From the NCBI GenBank assembly GCA_037954325.1, contig JBBMNZ010000030.1:10426501-10490500 (forward strand): DNA of 64,000 nucleotides, in the 5' to 3' direction. How positions within the stretch are numbered: position 1 is the stretch's first letter; each line of letters opens with the position of its first letter. This DNA is from Fistularia commersonii. Its lineage: Eukaryota; Chordata; Actinopteri; Syngnathiformes; Fistulariidae. The translations under genes were made by a program, and so were the position numbers. This document shows, one piece after another, positions 47,713-56,823 of the stretch. Below the pieces are notes generated by a model, which saw only the letters and a program-made list of their open reading frames with translations, did not search any database and had not been told where the DNA came from.

Positions 47713-48206
47713 ATATATATATATATATATAAAACATTAATTTAGTACTGACAGGACAACACTTAGATAAACCTATTCAGGGATATTTATGCAGAAAAAT
47801 TAGTGTATAAAACTGCTTATAACAGTAAAATAAATACTGTGAAAGAGGCCCAATCTTAAAAACAAACAAACCTTTGAATGCATATTAAATCATACTCCCA
47901 GCACTAATAGGATGTGTTAAAAAAATAAAAACTGCAGAAGAACATTTAGTGCAGGTGCCATAAACTCACCTCTGCAAATAACTCCTGATTCTTCGCCAGC
48001 AGAGCATTGGCCTGTTTATTCGCTGTTGCAATAGGTGGCTGGGTAATGTGGGTTGAAATGGGCTGTTGAGCTTTGAGTTGCAGATCAGTGTTGGCTTTAT
48101 GCTTGGAAGATGAGGTGGAAGCAGTGCAAGGTAATTGAGGACTCTCGTCTTCAGCACTATCAAGGATTATGATCTTATCAGCCATTGAGGCAGGGGCCAC
48201 CGCCAT
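35081..48206 (-). CDS. daxx: daxx: histone H3.3 chaperone / SUMO-binding corepressor (10 coding exons)
   Basis: Nuclear chaperone for H3.3-H4 that acts with ATRX and in PML bodies. Minus-strand coding exons: 48,206-47,970; 45,231-44,791; 44,629-44,498; 44,399-44,283; 39,156-38,925; 38,678-38,533; 37,539-37,365; 36,460-35,917; 35,693-35,564; 35,140-35,081. Joined they give 737 residues, close to human DAXX (740). Visible: N-terminal SUMO-interacting motif IIILD (12-16); helical bundle (about 75-150, with YINELCTVLK); histone-binding region (about 227-430, with RLQQTELNLEEMEAED, NLGLNKKQ, LQERRHLDLVYNFGSHLTD); Glu/Asp run (about 455-485); Ser-rich tail; C-terminal SUMO motif IIVLSDSE ending the protein. 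Either of two Mets (48,206 or 48,185) could start it; the second aligns better with human. All introns are GT-AG except intron 7 (GC-AG). Orthology is from recalled motifs. Confidence 0.93.
35564..35693 (-). CDS. daxx: daxx coding exon 9
   Basis: Completes codon 675 and encodes 676-718 (EIDIPPDMGAISCNF to STPPPKINK). Acceptor ttcccccag, donor AAG|gtgagg. Confidence 0.9.
35917..36460 (-). CDS. daxx: daxx coding exon 8 (Ser/Pro-rich region)
   Basis: Encodes 494 (part)-675 (part), from ENEDDSNEAEQMGYDSEE to KRKRQESSSESPQKTKY. Low-complexity acidic and Ser-rich sequence with a basic KRKR patch that could be a nuclear localisation signal. Acceptor cttcatttcag, donor AAG|gtgagg. Confidence 0.9.
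37365..37539 (-). CDS. daxx: daxx coding exon 7 (acidic tract; GC donor)
   Basis: Encodes 436-493 plus one base. It contains a run of Glu/Asp between VEVEV and SSDPD, the acidic domain of DAXX. The donor reads CCAG|gcaaga, a GC donor. Joining it to exon 8 keeps frame (SGP-ENEDD), while no GT donor nearby does so well. Confidence 0.88.
38533..38678 (-). CDS. daxx: daxx coding exon 6
   Basis: Encodes 387 (part)-435: RDPALSDTTLLRKLRSNRET and MSRLEEVIRKFAVKQ, the end of the histone-binding domain. Acceptor ctgtaaag, donor ACAG|gtaaaa. Confidence 0.92.
38925..39156 (-). CDS. daxx: daxx coding exon 5 (core of histone-binding domain)
   Basis: Encodes 310-386 plus one base, from IERFINSPEARKNPPDYPDI to HLDLVYNFGSHLTDPYVP, the most conserved part of the family. 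Acceptor taatttccag, donor CCTT|gtaaga. Confidence 0.93.
39157..40330. other. daxx: daxx intron 4, part without called elements
   Basis: A fragment at about 39,900-39,970 resembles 31,060-31,110. No other feature recognised. Confidence 0.4.
40330..42030 (+). mobile_element. L1/Tx1-like LINE remnant (ORF1, endonuclease, RT start)
   Basis: ORF1: NRNNIRIYSIPKDIEGG (about 40,501-40,551, RNA-binding part), then EEAIRKARQKREVFYNN and the C-terminal part to about 41,070, broken by one frameshift near 40,615. ORF2 start: VVLFLNNSEIKDKEG, LLNVYALPGSD and FVCGEDWNISLDPK (41,227-41,440), the endonuclease. RT start: NNAISRLKTNKSPGPDGFSS (about 41,885-41,945). It breaks off near 42,030. It lies antisense to daxx in its intron 4. 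Confidence 0.72.
42031..44282. other. daxx: daxx intron 4, remaining part
   Basis: AT-rich. It could hold the decayed 3' half of the LINE, but no RT motif was found. No exon-like open stretch with splice sites recognised. Confidence 0.35.
44283..44399 (-). CDS. daxx: daxx coding exon 4
   Basis: Encodes 271-309: MMKIYEKLCELKDCSTLTGR, then VIEQRISFGGTRYPEINRK. Acceptor cttcctacag, donor GAAG|gtaagt. Phase 0 at both ends. Confidence 0.92.
44498..44629 (-). CDS. daxx: daxx coding exon 3
   Basis: Encodes 227-270: IAYLENLLKSYNEEICRLQQ, then TELNLEEMEAEDSVYIQEHK. First helices of the histone-binding region. Acceptor tttttttcag, donor CAAG|gtcata (a weak donor). Confidence 0.92.
44791..45231 (-). 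CDS. daxx: daxx coding exon 2 (helical bundle)
   Basis: Encodes 80-226. DAXX helical bundle with SSVEFRNSLGRCIAHAQANR and TFVYINELCTVLKQHAAKRR, then a Ser/Glu-rich linker. Acceptor tccctctag, donor ACAG|gtaaaa. Confidence 0.93.
45232..46685. other. daxx: daxx intron 1, part without called elements
   Basis: Nothing recognised; open frames at 45,629-46,055 overlap on both strands without domains. Confidence 0.4.
46690..46774. repeat. Long (TA)n microsatellite with T-run
   Basis: About 35 uninterrupted ta units followed by about 18 t's. Length is likely to vary between individuals and to be uncertain in an assembly. Confidence 0.92.
46905..47640 (-). mobile_element. RTE-like LINE 3' fragment in daxx intron 1
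   Basis: The minus strand carries EWVEKSVGILSDRRLSARMK, RPAMLYVRETVTVTKRQEAE and LKMLRRVTRMDRIRN-like text (about 47,190-47,410), the post-RT region of RTE-like elements. It then ends in the tail gtggcgacccctgaagggca at about 46,933-46,952. It is a sister of 31,385-31,830. Confidence 0.7.
47652..47732. repeat. (CT)n then (TA)n microsatellite
   Basis: About 29 ct units, then tttca and about 8 ta units, adjoining the 5' side of the RTE-like fragment. Confidence 0.92.
47733..47969. other. daxx: daxx intron 1, 3'-most stretch on the plus strand
   Basis: No feature other than the exon 1 donor (RC gtgagt) at its right edge. Confidence 0.4.
47970..48206 (-). CDS. daxx: daxx coding exon 1 (N-terminal SUMO-interacting motif)
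   Basis: Encodes 1-79: MAVAPASMADKIIILDSAED to NQELFAE. Acceptor tgttttctgaaag about 20 nt before the first ATG, donor GCAGAG|gtgagt. The two Mets lie 21 nt apart in frame. Confidence 0.9.
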
Positions 48207-48764
48207 TTGTGTCGTTGCTCCTTTCAGAAAACACAAACATGAAACTTTTGATTACGAACATAGAAAAAAAACATGATTCACAAGCATTTTCAACAAACCT
48301 AAGGCAAGGAATAGAATGCATGTATTTTTTAGTTTTTTTTTTAACTGACCTGCCATTCATTCATGTTACATTTATGTTATGTGAGAAAGTCAAAAAAGAG
48401 TGTCCAATATTCAAGCTAACCTTTAAAAATAAAGTATAAATTCAGTTCAGGTCTACAAGGGAGAAATATTCATAAGATTTGGATATCACTGAAATTCCCG
48501 GTGTCACAAAAGCCATGTATCAGTAGTTTAAAATTCACTGACTGATGAGGATATTTTCCCAAGTTATACCTATAAAGATGTAATCCAAGATAACTTCAAA
48601 CTTTTAATTTATACATATTTGTGCTCTTTTAATACTTAAAAGCAAAAAAAAAGACATACTGAGAAACAGATAAGGGCTAGGAATTGAGACTTGAGTTACA
48701 GCAATAACTGTAATAACTGGGCTTCACCTACAGCAATAAAATACTGTATAAAATACTATTAATA

Positions 48765-48790
48765 TATAATAATAATAATAATAATAATAA
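48765..48790. repeat. (AAT)n microsatellite
   Basis: About eight aat units in the intron before daxx coding exon 1. Confidence 0.85.
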
Positions 48791-49232
48791 AATACTAATC
48801 GTTGTTTTTATCATATGCAATATTCAGTTGTATTTGATTTCTTTGGATTCAGCATTGTAATGTGTTACAAAGAAATAGTGTGATTCTCAAGTAATAAAAA
48901 TTCCTCTTGATCATATATTACACTACTATTATCAGAACGTAACGTAACGAACACCGTCCAAATACAACTTTTTCCATTATCGCTGTCTGTAACTAATATT
49001 TTGGTAATTACGGAAATGCTGAATTGTTGACTTATCTCATGATTACACGAGACCCATGTAAAAGACCATTGTATTGTACCCGTAACACAAATTTCCAAGT
49101 ATGTATGTAATGGTGATTTCACACAAGGCGGTGAAATAGTAGATATAGTAGAAATAGTAGCTATATGACAATACAATCAGGAAGAAGGAAAAAGAAGCAT
49201 TGACAAATATACTTTTCCATGGTGACACTTAC

Positions 49233-49330
49233 CGACCTCTTGGTTACAAGCTAATTGACGTAAAGACAAAAGATGGCCGTAAAATCCCGCAGAAGAACAA
49301 GGCGGCGATGAATTTTAAATTTTTGCTCAA
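49233..49330 (-). promoter_or_regulatory. daxx: Probable daxx non-coding first exon and promoter side
   Basis: On the minus strand a consensus donor, GGTCG|gtaagt, ends at 49,233. Upstream lies locally CG-rich text (atcgccgccttgttcttctg, cgggattttacggcc). Because coding exon 1 begins at an acceptor, an upstream exon is needed. The transcription start is not fixed; the right limit given is a guess. Confidence 0.45.
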
Positions 49331-50345
49331 GTTAGCTAGCATTAGCCATGGCTAACATTTAAGCATTGTTACTCTGCCTAATAGGAAAATAAAAACGGGT
49401 AGAAAAGCATTATTTTTAATTTCATTACTGACTCAATACGGGTACTATGCCGCTCTAGAAAATATCACTTTTCCTCAAATACAAATTCTATTGAGACACC
49501 GCTAATACAGATACACGATCGGGAACTGGTTAAAGCGCTCGGTGAGATTAGTATCAACGTCTGTGTTTGGAGGATGTACTTCTTTAACGGTGGTTAAACA
49601 AGTATCGGGGCGCATTACTACCATCTTCTGGTTAGGAGTAAGAACACGCCTTTTTGTTTCAATTCACGGAGTAAAAAGACCTGTTAGGGTGCATCGCTGA
49701 GAAGTGGAGAGGTTTTACTCAATATTGTATTAAGAATTATGTGATAATGTCATGGTATTATACAAAATAGAGACAATGAAAAAGTATCCATTCCTGCAAA
49801 ACCAGTCACACTGATGGGTACAGAAAAAAAATGTGTCTAAGCAGAGGTAGGTTTTAATGTTTTATGAATATTAAATGCTGAACATTTTATTTCACGAGTG
49901 GATAAATGGATTTTCTTCTGAATAAAAATAATTCGTCTTTGTTCACAGATGTCACGCAAATGAGCTGTGGGACTAGGAACTAATTCTCCTCCTCATGTTC
50001 CCCTTGGGACTGAATGAATGAATGAAGCGGACCAGACTTCTCCCACCACCTGATAAAAACACCAGCTTTGGACACTCCTGTAATTGGGTCTGATTCTGTC
50101 CTCCAACAGAAATACCATTTGTGAGGTGTTGTAAATTAAGCGGTGCCAATTTCCACAGGTAAATCCTTTGTAAAAACCCACTCCTCTACAAAGTAAGTCC
50201 CTTTGGTTGACGTCCAGAAAGCCAAAGAAGAATCAAATCCGATTTGCCCCATTTTTTGGGTCAAAGTTTTCAGTGTGCGCCTGAATGAGAATTATCAACT
50301 GATGTTTTTGCAACCGTATTATGTAATGTATAATTCTTCTAGTCC
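49331..50345. other. Spacer between daxx and LINE
   Basis: No gene recognised. This is where the daxx promoter should lie; no TATA box stands out. Confidence 0.35.
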
Positions 50346-50349
50346 TCCA

Positions 50350-52700
50350 TCTAATGGTGTTCCATCCATTCATCCATCCATCCATCTTCTCCTGCTTATT
50401 TGGGGTTGGGTCGTGGGGGCAGCAGCTAAAGCAGAGAGGCCCAGACTACACTTTCTCTGGCAACTTGGTCCAGCTCTTCTAGTGGGATCCCATGGTGTTG
50501 CGAGGCCAGCTGGGACACATAGTCTCTCCAGCATGTCCTTGGTCTTCCTCGTGGCCTCCTCCCAGATGGAAATGCCCGGAATACCTCCGGCGTCCAGGAG
50601 GCATCCTAACCAGATTTTGAGCCACCTCATCTGACTCCTCTCTATGCGGAGGAGCGGCAACTCCACTCTGAGCTCCTCCTGGATAGCCGAACTTCTCATC
50701 CTCTCTCTGAGGGAGAGTCTGGCTTTACTGCCGAGAAAACTCATTTTGGCCACTTGTACCTGCAATCTCGTTCTTTTGGTCACTACCCACAGCTTGTGAC
50801 CATAGGTAGGAGCGTAAATCGACCAGTAAATTGAGAGCTTCACCTTCTGGCTCAGCTCCTTCTTCACCACGACAGACTGGTGCACACCATTGCAGACGCT
50901 GCACCGATCTGCCTGTTGATCTCTTGCTCCATCCTTCCCTCACTTGTGAAAAAGATACTTGAGGTCCTCGACTTGGGGCAGGACCTCTTCCCCGACTGGG
51001 AGTGGGCACTCCACCTGTTTCCGGTTGAACACAATAGTCTCGGATTTGGAGGTGCTAATCCTGATCCCGGCCGCTTCAAATTTGGCTGGGAATTCGGCTC
51101 CAGTGAAAGCTGGAGATCTTGGCCTGATGAAGCCAAAAGAACCACATCATCTGGAAAAAGGAGAGACTCATTTCTGTGACCACCAAATCAGATCCCCTCG
51201 ATGCTGTGGCTGCACCTAGAAATTCTGTCCATAAAAGTTATGAACAGAATTGGTAACAAAGTGCAGCCCTGGCGGAGTCCAGCTATCGCTGGGGAAAGTC
51301 AGACTCACAACTAGCAATGTGTATCGAGCTCCGACAACGGTCATACAGGGACCGAACACCCTGTATAATAGGGTATTATTCCCAGAGCACCCAACACAGA
51401 ATTGCCCGTGGGACATGGTCGAATGCCCCCTCCATATCCACAAAACACACGTAGACTGGTTAGGCACTTTGAATGCCCCCTTGAGGACCCTTCTGAGGGT
51501 ATAAAACTGGTCCACTGTTTCACAACCAGGACAAAAATCACTATGCTCCTCCTGGATACGGGCTTCAGCGACCCAGTGGATCCTTCTCTCCTGCACTGCT
51601 GAAAAAAACCTTACCAGGGAGGCTGAGGAGTGTGATCCCCCCTAGTTGGAGCGCACTCTCCGATCCCCCTCTTTGAAAGGGGGATCATCACCCCAGTCTG
51701 CCAGTCCACTGGCACTGTCCCTGATGTCCATGCAATGCTGGAGAAGCGTGTCAGCCAGGACAGACCTACAGCATCCATACCCTCAAGGAACCCAAGGCGG
51801 ATCTCATCCACCCCCGGGGCTCTGCTATTGAAGAAGTTTTTGACTGCTTCAACAACTTCAGCCCCAGAAGTAGGTGTGTCCGCTCCAGAGTCCCCCGGCT
51901 CTGCTTCCTCAACGGAAGGTGTTTCGACGGGATTGAGGAGGTTTAAGAAGTATTCCTTCCACCGATCTACAATGTCTTGAGTTGAAGTCAGCAGTGCCCC
52001 GCTCCTATTATAAACAGTGTTGACGGAGCACTGCTTCCCCCCCCCCGAGCTGCCAGATGGTGGAACAGAATCTCCTTGAAGCCCGCCAGAAGTTGCTCTC
52101 CATGATCTCACCAAACTCCTCTCTCACTCAACTTTTTTCCTCGGTGACCACCGACCATGTCGCTTGGCCTGCCAGGACCTGTCAGCTGCCTCCAGAGCCC
52201 CACAGGCTAAAAAGGCTCATTCAGTTTAATCACATTCCTTACCCCTGGGGTTCAAGGGTTGCTGCCCTAACAGGCACTGACTCAATGTCTCCTGCTTCCC
52301 TTCGGACGTGGTTGTAGTTCTGCCAGAGGTGGGAGTTCAAACTTGGCACTAGGAGCACTTAGAGCGCTTTCAAGCAGCCCCTTCAGGGACCCCAAGAAGG
52401 ATAGGTAAAATGAAGTGCTGTTACCACCAGAGGTGACATTCCTTGTTCCAAAAGCCAGCTTCTGTAGTCGGGGGTAGGCCTTCCAAGGTCCCCTGCTCTG
52501 GCCACCACTCAGCTCACGCTGCAAATAACCCCATAAGCCCTTCCTATGGGTGGTCTGCCCATGTCATTCCTTTGGGCTGTGCCTTGCCGAGCCCCATAGG
52601 TGCAGGCCCAGGTGCTCGCCATCGAGCCCCACCCCTGGGCCTGGCTCGGGGGGAACGGTCACCTGCTTCCAGGCTGGGTAAAATTGGGTGTACATGTGAC
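50350..52700 (-). mobile_element. Decayed non-LTR retrotransposon, clade unresolved
   Basis: Minus strand: RT parts (VDRWKEYFLNLLNP, VEAVKNFFNSRAPGVDEIRL at about 51,800-52,020; AGLRQGC-like text near 51,265; DDVVLLASSGQDLQLSL at about 51,105-51,150), then the post-RT segment TYGHKLWVVTKRTRLQVQVA, RLSLRERMRSSAI and LLRIERSQMRW (50,620-50,810). It ends at the 3' terminus in atccatccatccatc repeats at about 50,365. The upper end (52,600-52,690) is a G+C-rich 5' region. Many frameshifts. Confidence 0.72.
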
Positions 52701-53000
52701 ACATGGAATTTGTGCCAACCACAATTTTTGAAATCAATTAGTCTACTCACAATTCTTGTTTACCAACAACACACACATTAGAGTAACAAACCCCGTTCTA
52801 CTCAGCTCAGTGGCCATCCCTGTCTTTAGCACTTACACATTGGGAACTCCCCACAATCTGTCAGAACTGAAGAAGCCTCTTGGGTGTTTCTGTAATGGCT
52901 CTTAAGTCAGGTCAGGTATAATTTCTATAGTGCCAAATTCCAACACCGTAGTCTTATGAATCTTTAAATGTAGAGTAGGTCTAGACGTCACTATTATTAA
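52701..53000. other. Unassigned spacer
   Basis: No feature recognised. Confidence 0.35.
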
Positions 53001-53004
53001 AATT

Positions 53005-53240
53005 ATTTATAGACCCTGGACTGGTTGCCAGTCAATCACAGGGCCACATATACAGACAAACAAAAATGTACTCACTCATTGGGGGCATTTTTTTTCCCAA
53101 ATTTTCCTACAATTAACCTACTGCATGTTTTTGGACTCTTGGAGGTAAACCGGAGGACCCAGAATAAACCCATGCAAACACGGGGAGAACATGCAAAACT
53201 CCACACAGAAATGTCCCCTCGTTGGAATCGAACAAGTGGA
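53005..53240 (+). repeat. Dispersed repeat copy
   Basis: gaccctggactggttgccag through gggagaacatgcaaaactcc and cacacagaaatgtcccc, matching 63,560-63,755 in the same orientation. Confidence 0.6.
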
Positions 53241-53715
53241 ACTGAGAATATTTACTACTGTTGTCTTGTCTACATAGGACAATATATCTTTAGAAGTTTA
53301 GTGGAATACATGGTTCAAAGATATTTTGATGGCAAAACTGGGAACTACACAAGGTTCGGCAGAGGTCATAACATTTATAACTGCAAGGTGAATGGTGATT
53401 TAATCATATCTCAAATGCTAGAATCTGATAATATCAGGGTCAGAAGTCATGTATAAAGAAAGAAAGTGAAAAATAAAAGAAATGACAATACATTTATAGC
53501 CACATCACACTTGAAAGGGTTAAAAACTTATTTCCTCATATTTTGGGGTTATTGGCTAAGGTTCCCTGAATATATTTGTAAAAATTGTTTACAACTTTGT
53601 TGAACCTTTTTAATTTGTAGTTTTCTTTCTATTTTGCTGAACTAATTGGCAGGGATGGTTAAAAGTAATTTTCATGTAATTTTCAGTCTGTGTCATCCAG
53701 TTTCAAATTTAAAGT
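53241..53715. other. Unassigned spacer
   Basis: No feature recognised. Confidence 0.35.
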
Positions 53716-53719
53716 AATG

Positions 53720-54000
53720 ATTTTCAGAACGGTGGCACAGTGAGCAACAGGGGAGCGTTTCTGTGTGGAGTTTACATGTTTCCCCCCACGTATGCGTGGA
53801 TTTCCTCTTGTTACTCTGGTTTCCTTCCTTCGGTCCAACATGCAAAAGGTTACTTGGAAACCCTAAATTGCCCAAGCATGTGAATGAGGGAGCAAACGAT
53901 TGTATGTCTCTATGTGTAGCCCTCTGATTGAAACAGGGTGGATCCTGCTTCTCACCCAATGACAGACCCTTTGACTGCAGAATAACTGGTAAAGATAATG
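53720..54000 (-). repeat. Dispersed repeat copy, inverted
   Basis: ggtggcacagtgagcaacag, gtgtggagtttacatgttt and aaattgcccaagcatgtg: the reverse orientation of the same family as the copies at 53,005 and 63,545. Confidence 0.6.
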
Positions 54001-54159
54001 AATAAATAAGTTTACTTTACAATTTACCAATATCCCGTTTCAAGAGTTAAACACATTTATTCATATTTTAGGGTATATTAGATCGGAAGGTTATTTTAAT
54101 CAAAATAAATGCTGCTTTTTGACATCTTCACATATGTTTGGTGGAAGTTACCAATACGT

Positions 54160-54275
54160 AATTGAGAGGCTACCGGTCCAGGATGAACCCCGCCCGTTGC
54201 CCAGTGACAGCTGGGATAAGCTCCACTTCCCCACCCTGACTGCAGGGTAAGCAGTACAGATAATGAATGAATTAA
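54160..54275 (-). repeat. Dispersed repeat fragment
   Basis: ccggtccaggatgaaccccg, then gacagctgggataagctcc and gtaagcagtacagataatga. It continues the family of 53,720-54,000 and may be the end of the same copy split by an insertion. Confidence 0.55.
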
Positions 54276-55000
54276 TTTTTCATAACTGAAGGTTTGCACT
54301 TTCGTTTCAGAGGACATTGTCTTATTGTCACAATTGGAGTTCGATTCTCTCCTTGAAGACATTGCTCCCGTCTTCTGAGGCTTCTTTCGTTCTAACAGAT
54401 TGTGGGCAAATTCCGTTGTATAACTGCTGGAGTTTGGGTTGGGTCTTGGTCTAACTTGAAAGGTTTCATTGTGTCAATGGGTGAGTTGTTGTGCAGCATG
54501 GATCATGTGAAGTGTGCACTATTCTTTTTGCTTTATAAAAGCACAACATATTAAAAGAAACAGTTGTAATAATATTTAAATCCTCTGTGACATCTACTCT
54601 ATTTTAGATAAACTGCCCATCAATACAGAACATGCCATTGCAGATATATTAATAATTTATTGTAGCAACATCTATATCCTCCAGGGTAGAATTGTACAAC
54701 AGGCTATAATTTAGTCAAACTAACCATATACACAGGTATATATATACCTGTATATATAGAGAGAGAAAGAGAGAGCGAGAGAGAGAAATCCACATAAGCT
54801 GCATTTTTTTTTTTCAAGAAAGATGCTGATCCACGCATTCGTGGAATTTCCCCAGGATCATCCCTGTTTTAGTCACAAAGAAAAAAAAAAACGTGGGTGC
54901 AACACCATGCACGTCACCTTGGTAGGTTAGCGTAGGTTTACAACTCCTTGTTCACACTGAATAAATTGACTGGGGAACGTGTGTCTGCAGGCGTGCCGGA
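54276..55000. other. Spacer upstream of gnrhr, with (GA)n
   Basis: A gagaga tract lies at about 54,758-54,786. A T-run (54,805-54,814) and an A-run (54,880-54,891) follow. Nothing else recognised. Confidence 0.45.
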
Positions 55001-55133
55001 TAAATAAGTAGCAGCACGTTAAAATCCGGATGAATGAAAGATTAATCAAGAAAAATGTGATTGCATATTGCGAAAAAAGGCGTTTTGGACAGCTCCGCAC
55101 TGTGATCGGATCGCTTCCACATCCACTTCACCA
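55001..55133 (+). promoter_or_regulatory. Possible gnrhr 5' non-coding exon
   Basis: The first coding exon of the receptor follows a splice acceptor, so an upstream exon is expected. ccacttcacca|gtaaga at 55,123-55,139 is a good donor after locally CG-containing sequence. Not proven. Confidence 0.3.
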
Positions 55134-56307
55134 GTAAGACTTTTATTTTGAATACTTGTGAAACATGCTTGATCGTGTTACAGCGGGAATGCGTGGTCAG
55201 TTGACATTATATTGCAGATTATTAAAAAAAAAAAAAACAAAACCAAAAAAACAACAAGAAATAAAAAGCAAAAAAGTGTAGTACTAAATCAGACGTGAGG
55301 GTAATATTCCGAACTATTAAATTATTTGTTTTGATTGCTGAAGATTTTGTTTGATTTCGTTGGACAGAAATGTGTGTTTGCAAGATACAGTGTTGCTTGA
55401 AGGTTTAAGACGATTGTTCAATTTCTTTGGTGCAGTGGCACTACTTAGATCCTCCAGCAGATGCCACTGTTATAGAAGCGCAATCTTTTTAAGGATCAGA
55501 TCAGGGAGTTTTTGCGTGAACTTTCCCTTTTTTAATATTCCCACAGACTTAAATCCTCAGCAAATGTTTTATTTAACGACTCCTGAATACTTTCGTTCAT
55601 CCCTGCATTTCGTCAATGTACAAGACATGTTAGTAATGGGTGATATTATTTTCTTTCATCTCAAAACACTTTACAATATTTCATGTTAAAATCGAAGTCC
55701 AATACTCTAAGTTCAATATGTGCTACTAAGTCCAAAATCGATGCTACTTTCCTTATAATTTCTTACAGTGTCTCATGATTTTTTTTTCTGTTCTATTTAT
55801 AACATGTCCCCATCTTTCTAAGTTTAAAAATGTTTTAAATTACTTGTTTAAATTGGTCCAATTTCTTTTGAAATGTTGACATCTACTTCACCAACAGAGA
55901 CCAAATAGGCAAGTCAAATAATAATATATATTTTCTTCCTTATTTTCTTCCTACTCTTTTTCTGATTGTAAAACAGTTTTCTTGTAATTACTCTTTGATT
56001 AACGATTTAGGCAAATAATTTGTATATCTTGCCATTTTCCCCTGGCTTTAATATTCCTTCTGTCAGTATTTTTTAAGGGATTTTTTTTTCCTAGAATTTA
56101 CGTAAATGCCATTGTGACATTGTCCAGTTGAGTAACCTTGCACCCAGGCACTAAATGCCTTATTTCCCTGTATCTGTGTTTACCTCACTGACGTTGCAAT
56201 ATTAATGTCATATATTCTAACTGTTTGAAAGAAATTGTTTAATGCCTTTTCAATTTGATTATTACAGCATTCATTTTTTTCCCTCTCTATATTTAGATTC
56301 TTTTAGG
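55134..56307. other. Probable 5' intron of gnrhr
   Basis: AT-rich with an A-run at 55,227-55,239. It ends in the pyrimidine-rich acceptor ctctctatatttagattcttttag. Confidence 0.35.
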
Positions 56308-56823
56308 ATGACAGGAAACCTTTCCACGCCTGCATATGCGCCACAGAACAATTCTGCTTTCCCTCTGCTTAACTTTTCTGCTCCAAACTGGGAGGCGCCA
56401 TCCTTCACTGTGGCTGCACGCTGTCGGGTTGCTGCTATCCTGGTGCTATTTGTCTTTGCTGCTGTCAGTAACCTGTCTGTCCTGATCAGCGTGTGCTGGG
56501 GGCGCGGTTATCGCCTGGCTGCACACCTGCGTCCACTTATTGCCAGCTTGGCGTCAGCTGATCTGGTGATGACATTTGTGGTGATGCCTCTGGATGCCAT
56601 TTGGAACATCACGGTTCAGTGGTACGCTGGAGACATCATGTGTAAGCTGCTTTGTTTCCTGAAGCTCTTTGCCATGCATTCAGTGGCGTTCATACTGGTG
56701 GTTGTGAGCCTGGATCGATACTGTGCAATCCTCCATCCTTTGGATTCACTGGATGCTGGGCTCAGGAACAAACGCATGCTGCTGATGGCCTGGACTCTAA
56801 GCCTACTGCTGGCGTCACCACAG
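56308..56823 (+). CDS. gnrhr: gnrhr coding exon 1 (N terminus to TM4)
   Basis: Acceptor attcttttag directly before G-ATG; donor CACAG|gtacag. 172 codons, phase 0. TM1 is VAAILVLFVFAAVSNLSVLI and TM3 ends FILVVVSLDRY. Confidence 0.9.

Noticed and set aside
47652..47732. Ser/Leu-rich peptide
   Set aside because: Translation of a CT microsatellite.
50880..52781. Plus-strand open frames at 50.9-52.8 kb
   Set aside because: They are the reverse of the minus-strand LINE.
56242..56307. Upstream in-frame ATG of the GnRH receptor
   Set aside because: It lies before a pyrimidine-rich splice acceptor directly next to the second ATG, so it is most likely intronic.
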